Shown here in pieces: positions 1 through 6,310 of a stretch of 10,404 nt of DNA. Positions within the stretch are counted from its first letter, which is position 1, and every line of letters starts with the position of its first letter. This stretch comes from an uncultured bacterium (GTDB taxonomy: Bacteria; Desulfobacterota; Desulfobulbia; Desulfobulbales; Desulfobulbaceae): contig CAIMMA010000094.1 in the NCBI GenBank assembly GCA_903842475.1, positions 1 through 10,404 of the forward strand. Direction: 5' to 3'. The notes below the pieces were generated by a model, which made no database searches, had not been told where the DNA came from, and saw nothing but the letters and a program-made list of their open reading frames with translations. The position numbers and the translations under genes were made by a program.

Positions 1-2122
1 CCATGGCCCGGCGAAGGATATCCGCATCCCCTAAGCTATACCCAGCGAGGATGTTGGAGATTTTCATCACCTGTTCCTGGTAGACGATCACTCCGTAGGT
101 CTCCTGGAGCACAGACTTGATCTGCGGCAGCGGATAATCGGCGGGCTGGCGGCCGTGCTTGGTCTCGACAAAGGTGTCGACCATGCCGGAATCGAGCGGC
201 CCGGGTCGGTACAGGGCGACCAGGGCGATCAGGTCGGAAAACTGTTCCGGCTGCATCTTGATCAGCAGTTCGCGCATGCCGTCGCTTTCCAGCTGAAAGA
301 CCCCCAGGCTGTCGCCGCGGCAGAGCAGGGCGTAGGTCTTGGGGTCGTTCATCGGGATCTTGCGAAGGTCGACGGCGGTGCCGAGGTCGAACTCGATCAG
401 TTTCAAGGCCCGGTCGATCACGGTCAGGGTCTTGAGGCCGAGAAAGTCGAACTTGATCAGTCCGGTCTTCTCGGTGTACTTCATGTCGTACTGGGTCAGG
501 ATTTCTTTGTTCGGGCCCACGCAGACCGGCAGGAATTCCACCATCGGCCGGGGCGAGATCACCACGCCGGCGGCATGGGTCGATTTGTGCCGGGCCAATC
601 CTTCCAGGGTCTGGGAGATGGTGAGCAGCTCGCGGACCCCGTCCTCCTTCATGGCCTCGCGCAGGCGTGGTTCCTTCTCGATCGCCTTTTTCAGGGTGAT
701 TTTCAACTCTTCCGGCACCAGTTTGGCGATTCGGTCGACCACCGGCAGGGGAATCTCCAGCACCCGGCCGACATCGCGCAGCACCGCCCGCGCCTTCATC
801 GATCCATAGGCGACGATCTGGGCGACATGCGCATCTCCGCCGTAACGCTGACGGACATAATCCAGCACCTCGTCTCGTCGGTCCTTGCAAAAATCGATAT
901 CAAAGTCCGGCATGGAGACGCGTTCGATATTGAGGAAGCGCTCAAACAGCAGACCATAGGGAATCGGATCGATATCGGTGATCGACAGGGCGTAGGCGGC
1001 GAGGCTGCCCGCACCGGAACCGCGGCCCGGCCCAACCGGGATTTTTTGCTGCTTAGCCCAGTTAATGAAGTCCGCGACAATCAGAAAGTAGCCGGAAAAT
1101 CCCATGGTCTGGATCACCTTGATCTCCAGCGTTAGGCGGTCCTTGTAGGCGGTCTCCTGTTCCGGGGTCACCTGCTCCATCTCATGGAGGTGGTCAAGGC
1201 GGATTTTCAGGCCGTCCCAACAGGCTTTGGAAAAGACGGTGTCCAGGGTTTCGCCTTCCGCCACCGGAAAAATCGGGAAATGATTGTCCCCGAAGGTGAG
1301 TTCGAGATTGCAGCGCTCGGCCACCTCCAGGGTGTTGGTCAGGGCCTGGGGGCAGTAATGGAACTGGGCGGCCATTTCATCGGCGGATTTGAAAAAGAGC
1401 TGGTCGGTGTTGAAGCGGAATCGATTGGGGTCGTTGATGGTCTTACCGGTTTGAATGGAAAGCAGCACCTCGTGGGCGTAGGACTCTTCTTGGGTCAGGT
1501 AGTGGCAGTCATTGGTGGCCACCAGCTTGATCCCCAGTTCGTCGGCCAGCGCCATGAGCCCCTGGTTGGCGATGGTTTGTTCGGGAAGGCCGTTTTCCTG
1601 GATCTCCAGATAGAGGCGATCGCCGAAGACCGATTGTATTTCCAGGGCCTTAGCCCTGGCGCCGGCCGGGTCGTTATGGGTCAGCCGCCAGGGGATTTCG
1701 CCCTTGAGGCAGGCGGTGAGCACGATCAGCCCTTGGTGATGCTGGTAGAGGGTAGGCCAATCGATCCGCGGCCGGTAGTAAAAACCCTTGGTCTGGGCCA
1801 GGGAGGCGAGCTTCATCAGGTTGGCGTAGCCGGTGGCATCCATGGCCAGGGCAACCAGGTGAAAGTTGTGCCCCGCATTCCGGTCATGGAGATGCATGCC
1901 GTTTTCCGCCACGTAAAACTCGCAGCCGACCAGCGGCCTAATCCCGGCTTTTTTGGCTTTTTCGTAAAACTCGAGCGCCCCGTACATGGCGCCATGGTCG
2001 GTGATCGCCACCGCCGACATTGCAAGCTCCTTGGTGCGCTGGATGAGATCGGAAACGCGGATCGCGCCGTCAAGCATGGAATACTGGGTGTGGACATGGA
2101 GATGAACAAAGGGTGCGGTCAT
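1..2122 (-). CDS. dnaE: DNA polymerase III alpha subunit DnaE, N-terminal 707 residues (3' end beyond window)
   Basis: This is the catalytic subunit of the replicative DNA polymerase, which extends primers at the replication fork in the cytoplasm. Translation from the ATG at 2122-2120 gives an open frame of 707 codons that runs off the window edge. Full-length DnaE1 is about 1,150 residues, so roughly 450 C-terminal residues (tandem HhH, OB and tau-binding regions) are missing. The PHP domain occupies about residues 5-220, with HLHVHT at 7-12, TDHG at 41-44, Glu68, His88, Cys138, Glu173, Asp205 and His207. The polymerase core follows, with a GPGRGSGAGS nucleotide-binding stretch. The catalytic motif PDFDIDF at 405-411 supplies Asp408 and Asp410. 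KFDFLGL carries the third aspartate, Asp559 (E. coli Asp401, Asp403 and Asp555). No strong Shine-Dalgarno precedes the ATG, but MTAPFVHLHVHT is the normal DnaE N-terminus. The family call is secure. Confidence 0.97.
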   Translation of the reverse strand, partial: MTAPFVHLHVHTQYSMLDGAIRVSDLIQRTKELAMSAVAITDHGAMYGALEFYEKAKKAGIRPLVGCEFYVAENGMHLHDRNAGHNFHLVALAMDATGYANLMKLASLAQTKGFYYRPRIDWPTLYQHHQGLIVLTACLKGEIPWRLTHNDPAGARAKALEIQSVFGDRLYLEIQENGLPEQTIANQGLMALADELGIKLVATNDCHYLTQEESYAHEVLLSIQTGKTINDPNRFRFNTDQLFFKSADEMAAQFHYCPQALTNTLEVAERCNLELTFGDNHFPIFPVAEGETLDTVFSKACWDGLKIRLDHLHEMEQVTPEQETAYKDRLTLEIKVIQTMGFSGYFLIVADFINWAKQQKIPVGPGRGSGAGSLAAYALSITDIDPIPYGLLFERFLNIERVSMPDFDIDFCKDRRDEVLDYVRQRYGGDAHVAQIVAYGSMKARAVLRDVGRVLEIPLPVVDRIAKLVPEELKITLKKAIEKEPRLREAMKEDGVRELLTISQTLEGLARHKSTHAAGVVISPRPMVEFLPVCVGPNKEILTQYDMKYTEKTGLIKFDFLGLKTLTVIDRALKLIEFDLGTAVDLRKIPMNDPKTYALLCRGDSLGVFQLESDGMRELLIKMQPEQFSDLIALVALYRPGPLDSGMVDTFVETKHGRQPADYPLPQIKSVLQETYGVIVYQEQVMKISNILAGYSLGDADILRRAM

Positions 2123-2359
2123 GGGGTTTATTGTCTGAGATTGGAAAATGGAAAGGTGTCTAGGAAATTGAAGGGTTGAGGGTGAAACCGGTTGGTCACT
2201 GGATGGTTACAATGACCTTTTTTTCTGTAAAAGTAATTAAAACAATGTGTTGTGTGGGGGTGAGAGGCCGGGTGAGCGGCCGGAAGCAATGGTGCATATT
2301 ACACGGCCGGTGACATTTTGCACCCTTGATTTTCAAAACCCTTGTCCGGGGAGCACCCG
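2123..2359. other. Intergenic region between the motA-like gene and dnaE
   Basis: These 237 bases separate two genes on the minus strand and contain no credible gene. Two small dyads lie in the half nearer the motA-like gene: GGCCG/CGGCC (2266-2281, 6-base loop) and GGTGCA/TGCACC (2291-2324). Neither is followed by a T-tract on the minus strand, so neither is a textbook intrinsic terminator. The AT-rich stretch at 2214-2246 probably belongs to the dnaE promoter region, but I cannot place a convincing -35/-10 pair there. Confidence 0.5.
2291..2324. repeat. Nested inverted repeat downstream of the motA-like gene
   Basis: The arms GGTGCA (2291-2296) and TGCACC (2319-2324) are perfect 6-base inverted repeats. 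Inside them sits a second short CAC/GTG dyad around CACGGCCGGTG (2302-2312). It starts about 36 bases past the stop codon of the motA-like gene. It could form an RNA hairpin that stabilises the end of the motBA message or helps termination. No T-run follows it on the minus strand, so the terminator reading is weak. Confidence 0.35.
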
Positions 2360-3190
2360 CTAAAAGGCTGCGGGCCCTGGACGGTCGTCATCTTTGATAT
2401 GGAAGCGTTCCTGAATCCTGGCCAAAGGCACCAGGTCCATTTTGCGGGCGGAAGGGGTAAGGAAGGAAAGGAGTTTGGTGCGCAGCACGGTCGGGTTCAA
2501 TTCGCTTTCAATGGCAATAATCCCTTCCATAATGATTTTTTGCAGCAGCAATTCATGGTTGGTCCGTTCGCGCAGATTGGCGGCAAAGGGCGTGAAGAAG
2601 AAATTGGCGAAAATCAGCCCGTAAAGGATTGAGGTGAGGGCCAGCGGCACGGTTTTGAGAATAATGTCGGTGTCGCTGATGCCAGCCAGCATGGGGATCA
2701 GGCCGGCGACGGAACCGACGATACCGAAGGCGGGGCAGAAATCGGCGATGGTACGCAGCACCCGCTCGCTATCTTCTCTGCGTAACTTGAAAAAATACAT
2801 TTCGGTGTTGAGGATGTCGCGGATCTGATGGGGTTCGTAGTTATCGACCAGACAGCCGAGCGCTCGACGGAGGAAAAGGATGGAGGTCTCGTTTTCGTCT
2901 TTCTGCAGCGAGAGTATCCCTTCCATTCTCGATTTAATCGAAAGGTCGATAAGAATGTCGACAATCTCGGCCTCCGATTTCAGTTGATAACTGTACGAGG
3001 CGCGGACGACTCGAACAACGATTTTCAGTCGATCGAGCTGGAAGCTGAGGATGGCGGCAATAGCGCTGCCGCCGGCGACGATCATCAGACTGGCGATGTT
3101 GAAAAAGTAGTTGAGGCTGCCTTTAAAGAGGAAACCGCCGATAAAAATAGCGGTGCAGAGCAAGAGTCCGATACGATTGTGTCGCTGCAT
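2360..3190 (-). CDS. MotA/TolQ/ExbB-family channel protein (MotA-like stator subunit)
   Basis: Predicted inner-membrane protein of 276 residues, close to the usual MotA/PomA length. MotA pentamers surround MotB dimers and turn ion flow into mechanical work. Four membrane segments are visible at about residues 7-23, 28-50, 149-170 and 180-203. A large cytoplasmic loop lies between the second and third. The third segment begins with Pro153 in CPAFGIVGSVAG, matching the conserved functional proline of MotA (Pro173 in E. coli). The fourth carries Pro201 in FFTPFAANL. Segments 1-2 (KGSLNYFFNIASLMIVAGG) resemble PomA/MotP more than E. coli MotA. In the loop, Arg88 matches the conserved Arg, but the position eight residues later is Gln96 rather than Glu. 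The start is the ATG at 3190-3188, 13 bases after the motB-like stop. The frame stays open upstream to 3403, but only inside the motB-like gene. The stop is TAG. Flagellar or other role is unproven. Confidence 0.88.
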   Translation of the reverse strand: MQRHNRIGLLLCTAIFIGGFLFKGSLNYFFNIASLMIVAGGSAIAAILSFQLDRLKIVVRVVRASYSYQLKSEAEIVDILIDLSIKSRMEGILSLQKDENETSILFLRRALGCLVDNYEPHQIRDILNTEMYFFKLRREDSERVLRTIADFCPAFGIVGSVAGLIPMLAGISDTDIILKTVPLALTSILYGLIFANFFFTPFAANLRERTNHELLLQKIIMEGIIAIESELNPTVLRTKLLSFLTPSARKMDLVPLARIQERFHIKDDDRPGPAAF

Positions 3191-3203
3191 GGATGGCGCC
3201 TGG

Positions 3204-4322
3204 TTATTGAAGATTTGCAGGTGTGGCTGCCTCTGCTTGTGGCAGCTCTTTGGAAAGAATGATTTCGACCCGCCGGTTGGCTTTGCGGTTTTCTTCACTG
3301 GTATTGGGTTGCACCGGCCGGTACGAACTGTATCCGGAAACGCTGAACTGGGTGGCCGGCAATTTGGTGTCGTCGATGAGGAAACGGGCCACCCGCCCGG
3401 CACGCGCCAGCGACAATTCCCAGTTGGAGGGAAACCGGGAGTTGCGCACCGGCTGGGAGTCGGTATGGCCGATGACGTTAATCATATAGGGGGTTTTCTT
3501 GATGACGCCGGAAAGCTTCTTCAGGGATTCTTTAGCATTGGCGGTCAATTCGGCCTGTCCGGAAGGGAAGAGCAGGTCACCGGTGAGGATGATCCGCATG
3601 GTCTTGTCGGGCACCAGCTCGACCGATGCGAAGCGTTCCAGCTTCTCGTTGGCCAAGGTCACCTTGGACAGGTCGAAAATCCCGGTGATCAGTTCTTCCC
3701 GTTTGAGCTGCTCTTTGCTCTGCTCCGGGGTTTGCGGTGCGGCCGCGGGTTGGGTCTGGGCCGGTTGAGGGCGGAGTGGTATCGGTTCGGCAATGGGTGT
3801 TTCTTTGGTGGATTCCGGTGCAGGGGGGTAGGGCTCGGCCTGGGGCTGCTCCGGCACCGCCTTGTTGCGGATCAGGATATCCGCCCCGGGCTGTTCACGC
3901 AGCGGCTGGGGGGCTTCCGGTAATTGGTCCCTGGTTTTGTGGGTCACCTCCTGGGAAATCGGATGGAAAACCAGGGAGGATTTGGCATCGGTGGTCTGCA
4001 CCGGGATGGTTTCATCGGCGATCTTATTGGGTTTTCCGTGGGCATTAATATCCTGATGGGTACGCTGGTGGGCAAAAAGGGTGAGGAAAAGGACAAACAT
4101 GGTCATCATCAGATCGGACCAGGCGATGGACCAATGGACCGGGCGGGTCGGCATCCGGGAACGATAAAAACTATCCTCCACTACAAAAACCGGATGCGCG
4201 GTCTGGGGCCATTCGGTGGGCAGAAGGTTAGGGGGCCCCTCTTCTTTAGGGGGGACAGGGGCGGCGGCTGTCTGAGGTGCCGCATTTGGCGATGCATCTG
4301 GAGGTGTGATATCTTTTTCCAT
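3204..4322 (-). CDS. MotB-like protein: single membrane helix plus OmpA-type peptidoglycan-binding domain
   Basis: Predicted stator partner of the downstream MotA-like protein, anchored to peptidoglycan so that ion flow produces force. It has 372 residues, longer than typical MotB (about 260-310). Residues 1-62 form a proline-rich cytoplasmic extension. One membrane helix at about 64-84 contains the motif WSDLMMTMF, whose Asp70 corresponds to the ion-binding aspartate (Asp32 of E. coli MotB). Residues about 85-205 form a low-complexity, Pro/Gln-rich periplasmic linker. The OmpA/MotB C-terminal domain lies at about 245-358, with LLFPSGQAEL, GHTDSQPV (285-292), NWELSLARA and NRRVEI. It precedes the MotA-like gene by 13 bases, the reverse of the usual motA-motB order. 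The ATG at 4322 is the only plausible start: no in-frame ATG, GTG or TTG occurs before an upstream TAA. Family membership is clear; whether it serves a flagellum is not. Confidence 0.9.
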   Translation of the reverse strand: MEKDITPPDASPNAAPQTAAAPVPPKEEGPPNLLPTEWPQTAHPVFVVEDSFYRSRMPTRPVHWSIAWSDLMMTMFVLFLTLFAHQRTHQDINAHGKPNKIADETIPVQTTDAKSSLVFHPISQEVTHKTRDQLPEAPQPLREQPGADILIRNKAVPEQPQAEPYPPAPESTKETPIAEPIPLRPQPAQTQPAAAPQTPEQSKEQLKREELITGIFDLSKVTLANEKLERFASVELVPDKTMRIILTGDLLFPSGQAELTANAKESLKKLSGVIKKTPYMINVIGHTDSQPVRNSRFPSNWELSLARAGRVARFLIDDTKLPATQFSVSGYSSYRPVQPNTSEENRKANRRVEIILSKELPQAEAATPANLQ

Positions 4323-4330
4323 GACCTTCT
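4323..4330 (-). promoter_or_regulatory. Ribosome binding site of the motB-like gene
   Basis: On the minus strand AGAAGG lies only two bases before the ATG at 4322, preceded by further purines. The spacing is shorter than the usual 5-9 bases, so initiation may be modest. No alternative upstream start exists in frame. Confidence 0.45.
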
Positions 4331-4389
4331 TTCGACGTGTTCCGACCGAAGCAAAAGCTGATTATGCAGTTTTTTGGAAATTATAAATA

Positions 4390-4418
4390 ATTTTATCAGA
4401 ATTAATCCCAAAAGTCAT
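4390..4418 (-). promoter_or_regulatory. Candidate sigma70-type promoter for the motB-motA pair
   Basis: Read on the minus strand, there is a -35-like ATGACT (4418-4413, 4 of 6 matches), a 17-base spacer and a -10-like TAAAAT (4395-4390, 5 of 6 matches). TG one base upstream of the -10 gives an extended -10 (TGATAAAAT). Transcription would start near 4383, about 60 bases before the motB-like ATG. A perfect TATAAT (4385-4380) also lies just downstream but lacks a good -35. The 186-base gap and this AT-rich patch suggest the pair can be transcribed apart from the upstream HD-GYP gene. Confidence 0.4.
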
Positions 4419-4425
4419 TTTTTGT

Positions 4426-4496
4426 AACGGTAGCAAGCAACAACGGCGTTTTTTCATCCCGGCGGTATCGAACGGTTGGGCGACAGACCGTTGTTG
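4426..4496. repeat. Overlapping inverted repeats between the HD-GYP and motB-like genes
   Basis: A perfect 9-base inverted repeat is formed by CAACAACGG (4438-4446) and CCGTTGTTG (4488-4496). The right arm overlaps ACCGTT (4487-4492), which can instead pair with AACGGT at 4471-4476 (10-base loop) or AACGGT at 4426-4431. On the minus-strand transcript one early arm thus has three possible partners, a layout seen in mutually exclusive RNA structures. T-runs at 4418-4423 and 4449-4454 are on the plus strand and would read as A-runs in the minus transcript, so this is not a standard terminator for the HD-GYP gene. Confidence 0.45.
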
Positions 4497-4508
4497 GGGC
4501 CGTATGGT

Positions 4509-5837
4509 TCAGTACAGTACAATCATTCCGTTACTGAAATATCTGGTAATCGCCATCCGCAGTTCATCCCGCAACCCCTGGTCGTCGCGGCCGGCATGGG
4601 CGCGGTGGAGTTCTGGGGCGATTTGCATAAAGGCGTCAAGCAGCACCGGGTCGAAATGGGATCCCCTTCCTTGTTCGAGTAGCGCCAGGGAGGCCCGGCA
4701 GGACAACGGTTCTTTGTAAGGCCGTTTGGAGGTCAGGGCATCAAAGACATCGACGATGGCAAAAATCCGTGCCAGCAGCGGAATCCTTTCGCCTGCGGTT
4801 CCGTTGGGGTAACCACTGCCGTCAAACTTTTCGTGATGCGAGCCTACCACGGGGGCGGCATCGCCGAGCCAGGCCGAACCGCTGATGATGTCCATCCCAT
4901 GCCGCACATGATCCTGCATCAGGCTGAATTCTTCGTCATTCAGGCCGCCGGGCTTGAGCAAAATGGCGTCTCGGACACCTATCTTGCCGACATCGTGCAG
5001 GAAAGCACCTTTAATCAGGGCTTGAATTGCACTGTCCGGCAGGCGCAGGGACTCGGCCAATCGGACCGAGTACAGGGTGACCCGAAAGTTATGCACATCG
5101 GTGTCGCTGTCACGTTTGGCAATGGCGCTGGCCAGCAACGAAAGGGTTTCGAGGTTGGCGAGCAGCAGATCGTGGGAAAAGACGGTCAACTTCCGAACCA
5201 GGTGGAGGATGACCGGGTAGAGCAGGCCGCTGGTGGCGAGTACAATCAGGATTGCCAGGACGACGTTTCGCCATAGTTTATTCTGGAAAGCCGCTCGTGC
5301 CGCTTCTGAAGGGGCGAAAAGAGCCCGGACAGTAAATTTATTTTGTTGATTCTGGGTTTCAATCGGCATCACAGCCTGGATATGTATTTTTCCACCCAGG
5401 ATGAGGACTTCGGTGTGCCCGCCTGTTGCTGGTTCAGGCGGGGGATGGGAACGAACATAGTGGAGCACCGGGTCGATCAAGGCATAGTCGGTGGCTATCC
5501 GCTCTTCAATGTCCTGGCTATTGCCGGCATAAAAACAGACATAGACAAATTCGCCGTCATTTCGCCCGAGACGAACCGATAAACGTTCATCCAGGGCCTG
5601 GCGAAAGGCAGCGCGCTGGTCACCGCCCGGTTCCCGGGTAATTTGCAGGGTTCTTGAAAGCAGCATTTGTATTTCAGAGAGGGTTTCCTCGGCGACGAGA
5701 CTGCGGAGGTTCTGACGTTCCACGAAATAAACAATCAAAGTGGTTGCCAGGCCAATGGCCAGGGCCATGCAGGCAAGCCGCAGGGTGAGGGTGCGTGAGA
5801 TAAAGGTCTGTAAGGTGACGGGGCGGAATCGAGCCAT
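4509..5837 (-). CDS. Membrane-anchored HD-GYP domain protein, predicted cyclic-di-GMP phosphodiesterase
   Basis: HD-GYP proteins hydrolyse cyclic-di-GMP and so influence motility, adhesion and related behaviour. From the ATG at 5837 the protein has 442 residues. A membrane helix lies at about 18-39, followed by a periplasmic segment of about 150 residues that I do not recognise, and a second helix at about 190-214. The C-terminal cytoplasmic HD-GYP domain is complete: His249, the HD pair His281-Asp282 in FLHDVGKIGV, His310, His334-His335 in HHEKFDGSGYP with the GYP signature at 342-344, and Asp363 in IVDVFDALTSKRPYK. All metal-ligand positions expected for an active enzyme appear present. An upstream in-frame ATG at 5879 would add 14 residues. 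I prefer 5837 because CGGA lies about 8 bases upstream and the basic-hydrophobic N-terminus then looks normal. It lies 186 bases upstream of the motB-like gene on the same strand, suggesting a shared theme but not a proven operon. Confidence 0.92.
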   Translation of the reverse strand: MARFRPVTLQTFISRTLTLRLACMALAIGLATTLIVYFVERQNLRSLVAEETLSEIQMLLSRTLQITREPGGDQRAAFRQALDERLSVRLGRNDGEFVYVCFYAGNSQDIEERIATDYALIDPVLHYVRSHPPPEPATGGHTEVLILGGKIHIQAVMPIETQNQQNKFTVRALFAPSEAARAAFQNKLWRNVVLAILIVLATSGLLYPVILHLVRKLTVFSHDLLLANLETLSLLASAIAKRDSDTDVHNFRVTLYSVRLAESLRLPDSAIQALIKGAFLHDVGKIGVRDAILLKPGGLNDEEFSLMQDHVRHGMDIISGSAWLGDAAPVVGSHHEKFDGSGYPNGTAGERIPLLARIFAIVDVFDALTSKRPYKEPLSCRASLALLEQGRGSHFDPVLLDAFMQIAPELHRAHAGRDDQGLRDELRMAITRYFSNGMIVLY

Positions 5838-5935
5838 TGTTTTTTCCGGGTGTTGGATTAACAGGTGCAGAGCTGCCATTTCGTCAACCCGGCGAGCGGT
5901 GGTGTCTTCAGGGCAGGATCCCGATCAGGTGGCGT

Positions 5936-5967
5936 AACGCTGGGCGCCTCTATCAATAGGGAGCGTT
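5936..5967. repeat. Imperfect inverted repeat upstream of the HD-GYP gene
   Basis: Outer arms AACGCT (5936-5941) and AGCGTT (5962-5967) are perfect inverted repeats. Inner arms CTCTA (5948-5952) and TAGGG (5957-5961) continue the dyad with one non-Watson-Crick pair. The left side has a six-base insertion (GGGCGC). It lies about 100 bases upstream of the preferred HD-GYP start and could be an operator or be incidental. Confidence 0.3.
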
Positions 5968-6232
5968 GGTCCCATCAAAGTACAATACTTCCCTGTGTCT
6001 AGAAACCCTCCATTGCTAGGAAGGGCCGAATATGAGTTTGGTACGGCAATAGTTGGGCTGGTTAGATTCCTGGGTATCGGCAACCGAAACCAACAGCAGG
6101 TTGCTAGGGGGCAAAAGTTGTTTGGGTTATGGTTTTATTTATTTACTTATCGATATAGAATTGGTTTTGTCTATGTTTTGGTGGCGGTCTGCACCATTGA
6201 CAGCATTTTCCTGCTCGGTGCAAGGCTCTTCG

Positions 6233-6261
6233 TTGCTATCATTTTGATTATATTGTATAAA
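6233..6261 (+). promoter_or_regulatory. Candidate sigma70-type promoter of the RND efflux operon
   Basis: A -35-like TTGCTA (6233-6238, 4 of 6 matches) is followed by exactly 17 bases and a -10-like TATAAA (6256-6261, 5 of 6 matches). Transcription would start near 6268, leaving a leader of about 43 bases before the ATG at 6311. It lies in the most AT-rich part of the intergenic region. No clear repressor operator overlaps it. Confidence 0.5.
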
Positions 6262-6298
6262 AATGCGTGCTTAATTTGGTTGCACTGAACAGCATTAC

Positions 6299-6308
6299 GG
6301 GAGGGGAG
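6299..6308 (+). promoter_or_regulatory. Strong ribosome binding site of the efflux adaptor gene
   Basis: GGGAGGGGAG ends two bases before the ATG at 6311. The GGAGG core (6300-6304) sits six bases from the start, close to ideal, which fixes the start codon and suggests efficient translation. Confidence 0.75.
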
Positions 6309-6310
6309 AT

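Larger units (their letters stand above)
5838..6310. other. Divergent intergenic region between the HD-GYP gene and the RND efflux operon
   Basis: This stretch of about 470 bases separates two divergently transcribed genes. The left half has ordinary GC content and includes an imperfect dyad at 5936-5967. From about 6120 to 6290 it is clearly more AT-rich and contains the promoter proposed for the efflux genes. I see no RNA gene and no credible protein gene. The longest plus-strand frame (5995-6288) starts at GTG with no ribosome binding site. I could not place a good minus-strand promoter for the HD-GYP gene. Confidence 0.5.

Noticed and set aside
155..1135. Long plus-strand open frame opposite dnaE (326 codons), and a similar one at 1184-2179
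   Set aside because: Both are antisense to a clear, well-conserved DnaE frame that is open across the whole stretch. Their translations show no domain and arise from GC-rich codon bias.
2266..2281. GGCCG/CGGCC hairpin as an intrinsic terminator of the motBA transcript
   Set aside because: The stem is only 5 base pairs and no T-tract follows on the minus strand, so termination here cannot be claimed.
3191..3403. An upstream extension of the motA-like frame to an ATG at 3401-3403
   Set aside because: The 71 added residues lie inside the OmpA domain of the motB-like gene in another frame and look like noise. The normal MotA N-terminus begins at 3190.
3720..3950. Low-complexity Pro/Gln coding stretch in the motB-like gene as a frameshift or repeat expansion
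   Set aside because: The frame is continuous on both sides into recognisable domains and there is no true tandem repeat. It reads as an ordinary flexible periplasmic linker.
4418..4454. T-runs at 4418-4423 and 4449-4454 as terminators
   Set aside because: They are T-rich on the plus strand, but both neighbouring genes are on the minus strand and no plus-strand gene ends here.
5995..6288. A 97-codon open frame on the plus strand with a hydrophobic C-terminal half
   Set aside because: It starts at GTG without a ribosome binding site, overlaps the efflux promoter, and its hydrophobic look follows from the AT/T-rich composition. No family resemblance was seen.
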